A stretch of DNA of 64,000 nt, taken from the NCBI RefSeq assembly GCF_013304445.1, contig NZ_JAAITA010000012.1:32634-96633 (forward strand), read 5' to 3'. A model generated the notes under the pieces. It was given only the letters and a program-made list of their open reading frames with translations, had not been told where the DNA came from and ran no database searches. Position numbers and translations under genes: made by a program. The stretch is from Blautia hansenii (GTDB lineage: Bacteria > Bacillota > Clostridia > Lachnospirales > Lachnospiraceae). Of this stretch, positions 54,211-62,893 are shown one piece after another; the first letter of the stretch is position 1, and each line of letters opens with the position of its first letter.

Positions 54211-54348
54211 CTGTCTATTCTCCTTACCCTATGCCTGCAAAACGCTTTGTCTGCAGCCGGCTTTTTCTGACTCAGCCATTTTACTGTTTCAACCGCCTTT
54301 GCGCCGCAAACGTCTTTGCTACACGCACATTTGTTTTCGTTAAACACT

Positions 54349-54376
54349 ACTATAACAAATTTTTCCAAAATGTCAA
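54349..54376 (-). promoter_or_regulatory. promoter of asd
   Basis: Minus strand TTGACA (54371-54376), 16 bp, TATAGT (54349-54354), placed 11 nt beyond the argH stop. The leader to the start codon is about 130 nt and holds two short hairpins but no riboswitch that I recognise. Confidence 0.65.
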
Positions 54377-54386
54377 GAATTTCTTT

Positions 54387-55763
54387 TTATTCTTCCAGAT
54401 ATTTTTTATTCTGCTTCAGTACCTCTTTCATGGCTTCTGAGCCTGGCGCACCAATGGTATTTCTCTTCTCTACACAATTTTTCATACTGATAGCCTCGTA
54501 AATGTCTTCCTCAAAAACCGGACTGATGGCTTTGTATGCTTCTAAAGACATCTCGTCCAGAGAAATATTCTTCTCCAGGCAGTAAAGCACCAGACGGCCA
54601 ACAATGCCGTGGGCATCTCTGAAAGGCACACCCTTGTTCACCAGATAATCTGCTGCATCTGTGGCATTCGTAAAGCCGTTTTTCGCACTCTTTTCCATAT
54701 TTTCTTTTTTAAATTCCAAAGTGGACAGCATACCGTTAAACAGCGCAATACATCCTTTGGCTGTATCCATGGCATCAAAAGCCAATTCCTTGTCTTCCTG
54801 CATATCCTTATTGTAAGCCAGAGGAATTCCCTTCATGGTAGTAAGCAAAGACATAAGCGCCCCATAAACCCTTCCTGTTTTTCCTCTTACCAGTTCGGCA
54901 ATATCCGGATTCTTCTTCTGAGGCATAATACTGCTGCCCGTACTGTAAGCGTCGTCAATTTCCACGAACTGATATTCATTGGAATTCCACAAAATCATCT
55001 CTTCGCAAAAACGGCTCAGATGCATCATAATCATGGATAAATCGGACAAAAATTCAATCAGATAATCCCTGTCTGCCACAGAATCCATACTGTTCAAAGT
55101 AGGACCGTCAAAGCCCAACGCCTGCGCAGTATATTCCCGGTTCAGAGGGTAGGTAGTTCCTGCCAGCGCCCCGCTTCCAAGAGGACAGAGATTCAATCTC
55201 TTTCCTGTATCCTTCAAACGACTTCTGTCCCTTTTGAACATCTCAAAGTAAGCGCCCAAATGGTGGGCTGCAGTCACTGGCTGAGCCTTCTGCAAATGGG
55301 TAAAGCCAGGCATATAGGTGTGCAGATTTTCTTCCATTAATTTCTGAAGAGTTTCCAGCAGTTCTTTTAAAAGTTCGTCTGTCTCCTGAATTTCATCTCT
55401 TACATACATTTTCATATCCAAAGCCACCTGGTCATTACGGCTTCTTCCTGTATGCAGCTTCTTCCCTGCGTCTCCTTTTCTGGCAATCAGATTTGCCTCT
55501 ACAAAGCTGTGAATATCTTCGTATTCCGGTGAAAACTCCAGTTTTCCGCTTTCAATATCCTTTAAAATTTCCTGCAGGCCTGATAATATCTCTTCCTTTT
55601 CCAGTTCTGTAAGAATCCCCTGCTTAGCCAGCATGGAAGCATGGGCCATACTGCCTTTGATATCCTGCTTATAAAGTCTTTTATCAAAACTCAAAGACGC
55701 ATTAAAATTGTACACCAGACGGTCTGTTTCTTTTGTGAAACGACCTCCCCATAATTGTGCCAT
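54387..55763 (-). CDS. argH: argininosuccinate lyase
   Basis: 458 aa from MAQLWGGRFTKETDRL, with GAGGAAC upstream. LHTGRSRNDQVALDM near 112, TVTAAHHLGAY-type segment (QPVTAAHHLGAYFEMF) near 160, and the superfamily signature GSSIMPQKKNPDIAEL near 280. It splits argininosuccinate into arginine and fumarate. No argG is adjacent. Confidence 0.96.
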   Translation of the reverse strand: MAQLWGGRFTKETDRLVYNFNASLSFDKRLYKQDIKGSMAHASMLAKQGILTELEKEEILSGLQEILKDIESGKLEFSPEYEDIHSFVEANLIARKGDAGKKLHTGRSRNDQVALDMKMYVRDEIQETDELLKELLETLQKLMEENLHTYMPGFTHLQKAQPVTAAHHLGAYFEMFKRDRSRLKDTGKRLNLCPLGSGALAGTTYPLNREYTAQALGFDGPTLNSMDSVADRDYLIEFLSDLSMIMMHLSRFCEEMILWNSNEYQFVEIDDAYSTGSSIMPQKKNPDIAELVRGKTGRVYGALMSLLTTMKGIPLAYNKDMQEDKELAFDAMDTAKGCIALFNGMLSTLEFKKENMEKSAKNGFTNATDAADYLVNKGVPFRDAHGIVGRLVLYCLEKNISLDEMSLEAYKAISPVFEEDIYEAISMKNCVEKRNTIGAPGSEAMKEVLKQNKKYLEE

Positions 55764-55842
55764 ATTGTTCCTCATTCCTCTCTTTTTCACCGTATCGCCG
55801 AAGTTCTTTCGTTTTTGCACTTTCGACAATATCTTGTGTAAA

Positions 55843-55871
55843 ATTTTATCACTTTATAGTGTTGAACGCAA
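55843..55871 (-). promoter_or_regulatory. promoter of argH
   Basis: Minus strand TTGCGT (55866-55871), 17 bp, TAAAAT (55843-55848), overlapping the 3' end of queH. Confidence 0.55.
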
Positions 55872-56513
55872 GAGTTTTTCCTTTTGTTCCTGCTTTTGTC
55901 TTTCACGCTCCTGTCTGGAAAAAACACAGCCGCAGTAATCCTGTCTGTAAAGATGATATTCTCCGGATAATTCTGTAGAACGTTTATATCCGTTTTTTTT
56001 CTTAAAATCCGAAGGCAGATGCTTTACATGATAAATCTTTTCCAACTCTTCCCCGATTTCATTTAGTTTTCCCGCATTCTTTAAGGGACTGATGGTCAGC
56101 GTAGTGGCAAAGTAGTCATATCCTCCCTCTGCAGCCATGCGGGCCGTCTCTTCCAACCGCATGCGGTAACAGTGAAAGCACCGTTCTCCGCCTTCCGGAG
56201 CCTGTTCCAGTCCCTTTGCCATTTCAAAAAACTCCTCCGGGCAATACCTGCCTTCCACAAAAACCGGCTTATGCACCAAAGGCATTTCCTCTATCAGCCG
56301 TTTCAGCTCCTCTGTTCGCTTTTCGTACTCCTCCCGGGGAAAAATATTGGGGTTATAGAAAAAGTCTGTAATTTCAAAATACCGGGACAGATATTCCAAC
56401 ACATAACTGCTGCAGGGCGCACAACAACTGTGCAAAAAAAGCCTGGGAATCTTTCCCTGTTTTTGATTTTCTTCTATGATTTTTTCCAGTTCTTTTTGAT
56501 AATTTCTGTTCAT
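55854..56513 (-). CDS. queH: epoxyqueuosine reductase QueH
   Basis: 219 aa DUF208 protein. All Cys motifs are visible: LFLHSCCAPCSSYVLEYL near 27, GGERCFHCYRMRLEETAR near 98 and QDYCGCVFSRQER near 193. It reduces epoxyqueuosine in tRNA to queuosine, replacing QueG in many anaerobes. Lone gene; other queuosine genes are not in the window. Confidence 0.93.
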   Translation of the reverse strand: MNRNYQKELEKIIEENQKQGKIPRLFLHSCCAPCSSYVLEYLSRYFEITDFFYNPNIFPREEYEKRTEELKRLIEEMPLVHKPVFVEGRYCPEEFFEMAKGLEQAPEGGERCFHCYRMRLEETARMAAEGGYDYFATTLTISPLKNAGKLNEIGEELEKIYHVKHLPSDFKKKNGYKRSTELSGEYHLYRQDYCGCVFSRQERERQKQEQKEKLLRSTL

Positions 56514-56649
56514 CCTGTTTCCCTTCTCTGCTTTTATACAAAAGTATACGAAAAAAAACTTTCTTCATCAAGGAATTATTTTGAAATTTCGAGAGAATCT
56601 CTCATGAGCATCTTAGAATTCTTAGACTTGTTTCGCTTTTTCTATGTCC

Positions 56650-56677
56650 GGGACTGTTTTCTCTCACAGCCCCGGGC
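56650..56677 (-). terminator. possible terminator hairpin after the DUF4854 lipoprotein gene
   Basis: 10-bp stem CCGGGGCTGT/ACAGTCCCGG with one G-T pair and an 8-nt loop, but no T run follows on the minus strand. Confidence 0.4.
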
Positions 56678-56701
56678 CTGTATTCCATTTCTGCACCAAA
56701 A

Positions 56702-57238
56702 TTATTCTGTCGTATACTCTGCGGAAAGAATCACTTCCCCATTCATATCAATATACTCCACTACAACCACCGGATTTTCTACCTCTACCGCCAATTTCAA
56801 AGAACTTGCTACGTTTTTAAAAGTATCCGCCTGTCCATCCATAGCAGACTGCAGCTGTTCGGTCAACGCATCTGTCTTAACAATACCATCCATGGTATAC
56901 CGGTAAATCAGCTTGTTGTCTTCTCCCAGCACTTCCATACTCATACCGCTGTCTCCAAGAGAAGAAAGCTGTGCATCTAACTGTTCCTGTACAAGGTCAG
57001 ATTCCACATAAGACTTAATATCCGGGAACTTCTCGGTTATGGGTTCGGCATCTTCCAATTTCACCGGTTCTGATTCCTCTTTTTCCACTTCCTTTTCTTC
57101 CTGTTCCTGCTGCGTTTCTTTTTCACTGGAAACCTCTGCACTGTCTTTTCCTGCATCCTTCTCACCGCATGCGGAAACAGTCAGCGCCATAGCCAGTAAA
57201 GTGGAACATAACAACACTTTTAAAGACTTTTTCTTCAT
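56702..57238 (-). CDS. DUF4854 lipoprotein
   Basis: 178 aa. Signal peptide with lipobox LTVSAC (Cys near 24), then a Glu-rich linker (26-60). The globular part (about 65-178) has EPITEKFPDIKSYVESDLVQ, VLGEDNKLIYRYTMDG and VEVENPVVVVEYIDMNGEVI, as in DUF4854 proteins. It is membrane-anchored outside the cell; function unknown. It lies next to, but is transcribed apart from, the sigma/anti-sigma pair. Confidence 0.8.
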   Translation of the reverse strand: MKKKSLKVLLCSTLLAMALTVSACGEKDAGKDSAEVSSEKETQQEQEEKEVEKEESEPVKLEDAEPITEKFPDIKSYVESDLVQEQLDAQLSSLGDSGMSMEVLGEDNKLIYRYTMDGIVKTDALTEQLQSAMDGQADTFKNVASSLKLAVEVENPVVVVEYIDMNGEVILSAEYTTE

Positions 57239-57371
57239 AAAAACAGCCCTCCTTGGTTTGATAGATTCATTTTATCCGAGCAGGCGGAAAATGTCAATAT
57301 AAATAAAAATTTTAATATTCTGTGCTGTTTTTAGTCAATTTCAACAAACGTTTGTCTTCTCAAAAACATCA

Positions 57372-57947
57372 CTATTTTTCCTTTTCCTTTGTCAACTGTC
57401 CATTTTCAATAACCATAATCTTATCTTGAAATTCTATTGTCCATTTGCAAGGGTTCTCCTCTGTCCCTATTTTTTCTTCCCAGCTAATCGTTTGACCTTT
57501 CGGACTCATTGTTTTTCTCAGCCTTAATATTTTTAAATGAGACGAAGAGCCGTTTATTTCCATAGAGTATCCCGGCTTTGTTTCTATAGCACAATATGCA
57601 ACATTTCCTCTCACTCCATAATCTACCGTAACTTCTTCGGAATTCGCAGAACTATACCATTGTGTAAACAAAACCATCACGCAAACGGCCAAAGCCAGAA
57701 CAATTCCTGTAAGTACCCCAAACATTTTTCTCTTATTTTTTTTCTTTATCTTCTTTATAACTTGAAGTTCCTGTATTTCTTCCTCACTTATGGATATATC
57801 TTCACCAATTTCACCTGTCATTTCCTGATAGTATTTTTGACATCCTCTACAGTTTTTTAAATGCTTTTCTATTTCCCGATTGCTTTCCTCACTGGTCAAT
57901 CCGTCAATATACAGAGGCAATAAGTCGCGAATCATTTCACATTTCAT
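57372..57947 (-). CDS. zf-HC2 (ZAS) anti-sigma factor
   Basis: 191 aa from MKCEMIRDLLPLYIDGLT, with AAAGGAG upstream. The ZAS motif HLKNCRGCQ (H-x3-C-x2-C, about 32-39) is intact. One membrane helix (about 86-108, GVLTGIVLALAVCVMVLFTQ) is followed by an outer sensor domain of about 80 residues. It should hold the ECF sigma factor at the membrane until a signal releases it. It overlaps the sigma gene by 11 nt. Confidence 0.9.
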   Translation of the reverse strand: MKCEMIRDLLPLYIDGLTSEESNREIEKHLKNCRGCQKYYQEMTGEIGEDISISEEEIQELQVIKKIKKKNKRKMFGVLTGIVLALAVCVMVLFTQWYSSANSEEVTVDYGVRGNVAYCAIETKPGYSMEINGSSSHLKILRLRKTMSPKGQTISWEEKIGTEENPCKWTIEFQDKIMVIENGQLTKEKEK

Positions 57948-58422
57948 GGCGGTTCTCCTTTCTGATTTTCTGCTTTCCACGATAAAAAGTTACTCTTGCC
58001 CAATTTTCATCTTTTCCCATGATTTCTCCAATTTCTTTGAAAGTAAAATCTGCATTCAGCCGCAAATACATGACCTCCCGTACAGGCTCTTCCAGCAAAT
58101 GAAGTTTTTTATATAATTCTATCACTTCCACTTTCTGTATGGCCGAATTCTCTGTAAGATTCCGATAATCTGCCTGTTCTGCATTCTCTGCCGCCGTTTC
58201 TCTTTTTTTCTTCTTTAACTCTTTATACCACAAATGCTTTGCAATGGAACACAACCACACATATAACCTACAGTCTCCATGAAAATTATCAATGGATTTC
58301 ATAGCCTGAAAAAAAGTTTCCTGGGTTAGTTCTTCGCTTAAATGAACATCGTGACAAAGGCTAAACAAAAATTTATACACCTGCGGCATATATTTTTTGT
58401 AAATCTCTACCATCTCTTCCAT
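57937..58422 (-). CDS. ECF RNA polymerase sigma factor
   Basis: 161 aa. Region 2 (TQETFFQAMKSIDNFHGDCR, then LYVWLCSIAKHLWYKELK) and region 4 (YLRLNADFTFKEIGEIMGKD, WARVTFYRGKQKIRKE) only, as in ECF sigmas. It is cotranscribed with its anti-sigma factor and probably autoregulated from the TGTAAC-type promoter upstream. The regulon is unknown. Confidence 0.93.
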   Translation of the reverse strand: MEEMVEIYKKYMPQVYKFLFSLCHDVHLSEELTQETFFQAMKSIDNFHGDCRLYVWLCSIAKHLWYKELKKKKRETAAENAEQADYRNLTENSAIQKVEVIELYKKLHLLEEPVREVMYLRLNADFTFKEIGEIMGKDENWARVTFYRGKQKIRKENRHEM

Positions 58423-58441
58423 ATTCCACCTCCTCCTATAT

Positions 58442-58467
58442 GTACTCTATAAATAATTTTCGTTACA
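58442..58467 (-). promoter_or_regulatory. candidate ECF-type autoregulatory promoter
   Basis: Minus strand TGTAAC (58462-58467), 16 bp, GTAC (58442-58445). The spacing and AAC core fit ECF promoters; it precedes the sigma gene by about 20 nt. Confidence 0.4.
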
Positions 58468-58536
58468 GGAATTTCACTCTTTTTACATCAAATTGTCCGA
58501 TTGCAAAATCTGCTATCCATTATGAGAAAAAGAAAA

Positions 58537-58562
58537 CAGACAGCTATCGAAAAAACTGTCTG
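58537..58562 (-). terminator. terminator after the acetyltransferase gene
   Basis: Stem CAGACAG/CTGTCTG with a 12-nt loop, followed by TTTTCTTTTTC on the minus strand. Confidence 0.75.
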
Positions 58563-58588
58563 CTATAAACCAGGAATTGTAATGCCCA

Positions 58589-59143
58589 TTATAATTTTTT
58601 CATCATCCAGTCTGCTGAAGCATAATGGCCACTTGCATATTTCATATTGTCGGGCAAGGAACCATACTTCTTAAAACCAAGTTTTTCATACAAAGCAATT
58701 GCACTTTTATTGTCAGAAATAACTTCAAGTTCGGCTTGTTCAAATCCCATCTTTGTTGCCACTTTAAGCATATGCTCCAACATAGTTCTTCCAATACCAC
58801 ATCCACAAAATTCCTGATATAAAGCAATTGCTACTTCGCACCTATGAGCATATCTCCTGTAACTTCCTATTGGATTTAAAGAACAATTACCAATATGTCT
58901 TCCATTTAATGTTGCAATTAACAGCAAAGATTTATCTGAATTCAGACAATTATTTATAAACGCTACTTCTTGTTCATGTGTAATAGCAACCTCATCCGGC
59001 TCTCGAATCAGATATGGTGTTTCTTCTGTAGTGACTTTTAAATATTTTATTAAATCCTCTGCATCATCTGCGATTGCACTTCGTATCACTATAGTTCTAT
59101 TTAATTTATCCTTGACTTCAATAGGTTCAAATTTCAATTTCAA
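58589..59143 (-). CDS. GNAT-family N-acetyltransferase
   Basis: 184 aa single GNAT domain: VAIALYQEFCGCGIGRTMLEHM near 112 (acetyl-CoA loop, with Gly-Cys-Gly-Ile-Gly) and ALYEKLGFKKYGSLPD near 155. It acetylates a small molecule or a protein amine; substrate unknown. Monocistronic, with its own terminator. Confidence 0.88.
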   Translation of the reverse strand: MKLKFEPIEVKDKLNRTIVIRSAIADDAEDLIKYLKVTTEETPYLIREPDEVAITHEQEVAFINNCLNSDKSLLLIATLNGRHIGNCSLNPIGSYRRYAHRCEVAIALYQEFCGCGIGRTMLEHMLKVATKMGFEQAELEVISDNKSAIALYEKLGFKKYGSLPDNMKYASGHYASADWMMKKL

Positions 59144-59205
59144 TCTCCTCCTTTGTTAACATACAACTTTTATATAGAATCTCATAATTACACCTTGAAA
59201 TACCG

Positions 59206-59242
59206 TGGTGCTGTTGGTTATGTCCTGTTCCTCGACCTCACT
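59206..59242 (+). repeat. short relative of the hairpin segment at 63804-63880
   Basis: TGGTGCTGTTGG..TGTCC then TGTTCCTCGACCTCACT match the two ends of the right-hand segment, with its central hairpin deleted. The two lie on either side of the int-xis-relaxase module. Confidence 0.5.
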
Positions 59243-59263
59243 TTTATGCCAGCCGGACAAAAT

Positions 59264-59569
59264 TTATTCCTCAATTTCATTTTTCCATCTCTTATAATTA
59301 TAAAAAGCCTGAATAAAAATTGATATAAAGAACACAACGCCAATTATTCCTGTAAACATATATGATTGAAATTCCTTATAAAACTCAATAATTATAATTA
59401 CAGATACAGGAATAAAACAAAGTGTTCTAATAAATTTTCGTCTATAACTTAATTTCCAATAACAAATTTCTATTCCCTTGTCTACTTTTTCACTCATGTC
59501 ATACCGTTTTGCAAGAAAGAAGCCAATGGTTTCCACAATTACCAGAATAGATATCGCCATCAAGAACAT
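59264..59569 (-). CDS. small membrane protein, unknown
   Basis: 101 aa, start supported by AGGGAGG 7 nt upstream. Three hydrophobic segments (MFLMAISILVIVETIGFFLA, about 52-66, about 73-90) separated by charged loops. No family recognised. It lies just outside the integrase end of the element and could belong to either side. Confidence 0.6.
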   Translation of the reverse strand: MFLMAISILVIVETIGFFLAKRYDMSEKVDKGIEICYWKLSYRRKFIRTLCFIPVSVIIIIEFYKEFQSYMFTGIIGVVFFISIFIQAFYNYKRWKNEIEE

Positions 59570-59848
59570 ATAAAATCCTCCCTATCTCCCCCCTTGCAAG
59601 ATAATTTTACCATTCTCTATATTTTTTACCAGTTAAATGTATGTAAAAGATTTTCGGCGCAAATAATGTTTCCACTACCTACGCCATTTCTCATCTTGTC
59701 TTGAAATATTTACCCTTTTACAACGCCTTTTCTTTGTAAGAATTTCTTCTCAATTATTTCTGCACAATATTTATATCCACTTGAAAACGTTGATTTTACG
59801 CTGTTTTTCGCTATCTATCTTCTGATTTACTCCATTTTTACTCCAATT
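59570..59848. other. AT-rich gap containing the probable element end
   Basis: No gene is visible. The integrase stop is preceded on the plus strand by TTTACTCCATTTTTACTCCAAT-like direct repeats (two copies of TTTACTCCA), possible recombinase sites. The exact attachment site cannot be placed without an empty-site comparison. Confidence 0.35.
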
Positions 59849-61051
59849 TTAAGCCAATATTTTCAGTTCGGCTACTTCTTCTTTTTTCTTTTCTTCTGAA
59901 ACGTGCGTGTATAAATCGGTTGTCATTGCCAGCGTGGAATGACCTAAGAGTTTCTGTACTACCTGTTGGTCTACTCCATTTTCATAACACCTTGTAGCGT
60001 ATGTATGTCGCAGAGTGTGACAGGTAAACACTTCAAATATCTTCGGCTCTCTCTTTTCTTCCTTTGCCAGTTCAATCTCTATCACATTGATTTTCGCTAC
60101 ATAGTCTTTGATTGCACTATTGACGTTGTAATAATAAACTGGCGAACCATCAGAACAGGTAAATACCAAGTTTTGAAATTCTTTATGCTGTTTCCATATC
60201 GAGCGTTTCCACATCTTCTGTTCTGTCTGCTTTATCTTCTGATTTTGTAAAATCTCATACACTTCATCTGTCATAGGAATTACACGATTACTGGATATGG
60301 TTTTTGCAGTCGTATAGAAAAACTTTGAACCCTCAACAGGACTGGAAGCCTTTGAATAATGGATTGTCTTATTGATTATAATTTCTCTTTTTTCAAAGTC
60401 ACAATCTTCCCATTTTAGTCCCAGCACTTCTCCAATCCGACAACCTGTTGTCACAGCAAATTTCAAAACATTGATGTGTATGTAGGAAGAAGCAAATGTA
60501 AAGAATTTTTCCTGTTCCTCTCTTGTTAATACACGTCTTTCTTTTTTCACTTCTTTTGGCATTTCCACACCGATACAAGGATTTTTTCTAATGTATTCAC
60601 TCAATACCGCTTTATCAAACATATCACTCAACATAAATCTGATGTTCGACACCGTTCCATGTGCAAGACCGCTGTCTATCAAGTCATTTAAAAACTTCTG
60701 AACGTGATATGTTTTAATATCCTGCAAATACATCTTTCCGATAGAGTTCTTCACTCTTGAATTGTAGTAACTGTGGTTTTTATATATCGTAGTCATTTTA
60801 ACTGTTTTCTTCTTATACAACTCCGTCCACGTTACATACCATGCGTTTAAAGTGATACTTTCGCCATTGCCATTCAAACCATGTTCATCTTCATAAACCG
60901 CTTCTCGCAACTTCCGTTTTAATTCATTCAGTTTAAAATCATAAAGCGTTTTTCGTTTCCCTGTTTTGCTTGTAAATCTTGCAATATAGCGTCCGTCTGC
61001 TCTCTGTGAAATTCCCTTACCGAGTTCTTTGCCCTTTAAATCTTTACCCAT
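59849..61051 (-). CDS. tyrosine recombinase/integrase, Tn916-Int type
   Basis: 400 aa. N-terminal arm-binding domain (ISQRADGRYIARFTSKTGKR, then KTLYDFKLNELKRKLREAVY), core-binding domain about 70-165, and a catalytic domain with Arg in TGCRIGEVLGLKWED near 209, HTLRHTYATR near 350, LGHSTLAMTTDLYTHVS near 374 (His and the nucleophile Tyr). It integrates and excises the element. Downstream of the excisionase gene, as in Tn916-like ICEs. Confidence 0.95.
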   Translation of the reverse strand: MGKDLKGKELGKGISQRADGRYIARFTSKTGKRKTLYDFKLNELKRKLREAVYEDEHGLNGNGESITLNAWYVTWTELYKKKTVKMTTIYKNHSYYNSRVKNSIGKMYLQDIKTYHVQKFLNDLIDSGLAHGTVSNIRFMLSDMFDKAVLSEYIRKNPCIGVEMPKEVKKERRVLTREEQEKFFTFASSYIHINVLKFAVTTGCRIGEVLGLKWEDCDFEKREIIINKTIHYSKASSPVEGSKFFYTTAKTISSNRVIPMTDEVYEILQNQKIKQTEQKMWKRSIWKQHKEFQNLVFTCSDGSPVYYYNVNSAIKDYVAKINVIEIELAKEEKREPKIFEVFTCHTLRHTYATRCYENGVDQQVVQKLLGHSTLAMTTDLYTHVSEEKKKEEVAELKILA

Positions 61052-61133
61052 ACCAACTTTCCTTTCTTCTACTGAAAGAAATATGGTAAAGTAAATATTT
61101 CAATTTTCATTATATCCACACCCCATTTTCTTT

Positions 61134-61313
61134 TCAAGCCCTTTTGCATTGATATTCCAGCCATTCATCAAGTAATTTCTTATTTGCATACAACCGATTA
61201 CCAATGCGTACTGTAAATCTATTTTTCGGATTGTTCAACAGTTCTCTTGCCTTTGTTTTCCCAATCCCCATATACTCACAAAATTCATTTATATTTAGTA
61301 ATGCTTTTTCGAT
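61134..61313 (-). CDS. excisionase-like small HTH protein with non-standard start codon
   Basis: 59 codons before the TGA at 61134-61136. The product reads EKALLNINEFCEYMGIGKTK, then ARELLNNPKNRFTVRIGNRL and YANKKLLDEWLEYQCKRA, the size and pattern of Tn916-type Xis proteins (winged HTH). No ATG, GTG or TTG lies at a suitable place. The frame opens just after the relaxase stop and the first plausible initiator after GGGGGTGAT is ATC (61311-61313). It would steer Int toward excision. Confidence 0.7.
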   Translation of the reverse strand: MEKALLNINEFCEYMGIGKTKARELLNNPKNRFTVRIGNRLYANKKLLDEWLEYQCKRA

Positions 61314-61317
61314 ACGA

Positions 61318-62400
61318 TCACCCCCTTTCGTCTAATTTTCTTGCTTTTATATAATCATCATACAACTGCTTCTGTGTAATATTCATTTCTCCATTTTCTA
61401 TGAGATTGCCAATATAATCTCTCTGCTCTATCTTCCCAACCTCTGCAAACAGTTTCAAAGACGGGGCAACATACTTTTCCAACCACTCCCACACCTTTTG
61501 TAAACTTTTCTTCTGTGGTTGCATGGTAAGTTTCACCTTGCCTATATCTTTCATCAGTTCCGCCCATGCTTGATAGGTTGGATAAAGTCTTTTTCGTGTT
61601 GTCATGCTGCCTGTCGGCTTTTCTAAAAATCGTATTTTACTGTTCAATACTTCCATTGCCAGTCCTGCCACATCTCTATATCTCAATAATTCCTGTACTA
61701 CACTTACCGCCATTTCCTGCCGAAATCTCAACTCATATCTATTCCAATTTTCGTCTAATTCTGTTCCATACTTTTTATTCTGTTCATATCCCTTTTCATA
61801 AAATACCAATCTCAAATTACTGGCTGAACTGCCGAGATAAAGACTGCCACCTTTACTCTGAAACACTTCTTCTTTCAGTTCTCCCGAGTCGTGAAAATCT
61901 ATCTCCCTTAGTTTTGTGGAAAGCAATCCCTCTTTTGTCCGTACAATCAAATCGGGAATACTCAAATACGGTTTTCTGTCGTCTATCGCCAAATCAATCC
62001 GAGGAACATTGATATGATACTGGCAAACTCTGTTCAAGAAATCAAACCATGTTTCCTCATTGAGTTGTAAAAAATTCTCATAGTTGCGACAGCCTTTCCC
62101 ACTCATCAAAATCTGAAAGCCTTGATACTGTGCATTTCCTGTCGGCTTTAGCACCTTGATATTATCGAAGATTGCCACAACCTCATGTCCTGCAATCCCC
62201 TTTTCATAGCCCGTTACAGTCATAAGTTCCATAGGTATTTTCAACACATCTTCTATGACTGCTTCTAACGGAACTTCCTTAATGGTTATCTGACACCAAT
62301 CTATCAAGGCACTTAATTCTTCTTTCTGCCGTATTACTCCCCTGTTAGTGTAGGGGAGTTCTGGAAGAAAACTTCCGCTTCTTTCTTCCAAATTTATCAA
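61318..62400 (-). CDS. Rep_trans/MobT-type relaxase (Tn916 Orf20-like)
   Basis: 360 aa. ALIDWCQITIKEVPLEAVIE near 33, YHINVPRIDLAIDDRKPYLS near 130, GSLYLGSSASNLRLVFYEKG near 185 and WNRYELRFRQEMAV near 218 follow the replication initiation factor family (PF02486), which includes Orf20 of Tn916. It nicks oriT and joins the DNA end through a Tyr. No TcpA-like coupling gene lies beside it in the window. Confidence 0.88.
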   Translation of the reverse strand: MINLEERSGSFLPELPYTNRGVIRQKEELSALIDWCQITIKEVPLEAVIEDVLKIPMELMTVTGYEKGIAGHEVVAIFDNIKVLKPTGNAQYQGFQILMSGKGCRNYENFLQLNEETWFDFLNRVCQYHINVPRIDLAIDDRKPYLSIPDLIVRTKEGLLSTKLREIDFHDSGELKEEVFQSKGGSLYLGSSASNLRLVFYEKGYEQNKKYGTELDENWNRYELRFRQEMAVSVVQELLRYRDVAGLAMEVLNSKIRFLEKPTGSMTTRKRLYPTYQAWAELMKDIGKVKLTMQPQKKSLQKVWEWLEKYVAPSLKLFAEVGKIEQRDYIGNLIENGEMNITQKQLYDDYIKARKLDERG

Positions 62401-62413
62401 ACCTCCTTACCTG

Positions 62414-62475
62414 CAATGGCGTTGCCATTGCCCTGCCCCCCAACCTGCCGTTTGGTACGTCAGAACGAGGGCAGG
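62414..62475. promoter_or_regulatory. candidate oriT/nic hairpins upstream of the relaxase gene
   Basis: Two hairpins in the 87-nt gap before the relaxase gene: CAATGGC-GTT-GCCATTG (62414-62430, perfect) and CCTGCC-20 nt-GGCAGG (62444-62475). In Tn916 and ICEBs1 the origin of transfer lies at this place relative to the relaxase. Confidence 0.5.
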
Positions 62476-62487
62476 AACTTTGACCGC

Positions 62488-62817
62488 CTACATATTTTTA
62501 TTTGGAACAGGGCGGATACCCTTACAGGTAATCTTCTCCACTAATACAGGAAAGTTTCCTCTCTGCACATAAGGAGCATATACTGGTTCTTCCAGTTCCA
62601 CCACAGCATAAGGCTCAATCTTCGGAAGTTCCGTTGCTTCCAAGCGAATATCCACGCTGTTCCCAAGTTTCATGCTTCCAAGATGAAGTTTTAAGGCTTC
62701 CACTTCCTCTGTTTTCTTCTTACTGTCTTTATCATAGCGGTAACAGTTATCCGCACCCATAAAACGAAGTTCTCCAAACGCTTCTTTTACCTGTTCTTTT
62801 GTCAATGTAATCTGCAT
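62488..62817 (-). CDS. DUF961 (YdcP-like) conjugative element protein
   Basis: 109 aa. MQITLTKEQVKEAFGELRFM at the start, VEALKLHLGSMKLGNSVDI near 39, and the C-terminal YAPYVQRGNFPVLVEKITCK match the DUF961 family encoded next to the relaxase in Tn916/ICEBs1-type elements. Role unknown. It is the first gene left of the divergent control region. Confidence 0.85.
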   Translation of the reverse strand: MQITLTKEQVKEAFGELRFMGADNCYRYDKDSKKKTEEVEALKLHLGSMKLGNSVDIRLEATELPKIEPYAVVELEEPVYAPYVQRGNFPVLVEKITCKGIRPVPNKNM

Positions 62818-62893
62818 ACACGTTCCTTTCTCCCCGTTGAACCGATAGGTCAGCTTCTCATATTTTCATTTTCATATTTACGACGTCGTTTTT

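Noticed and set aside
54211..54342. Lysine riboswitch or T-box in the asd leader
   Set aside because: Too short for the lysine element, and no T-box sequence is visible.
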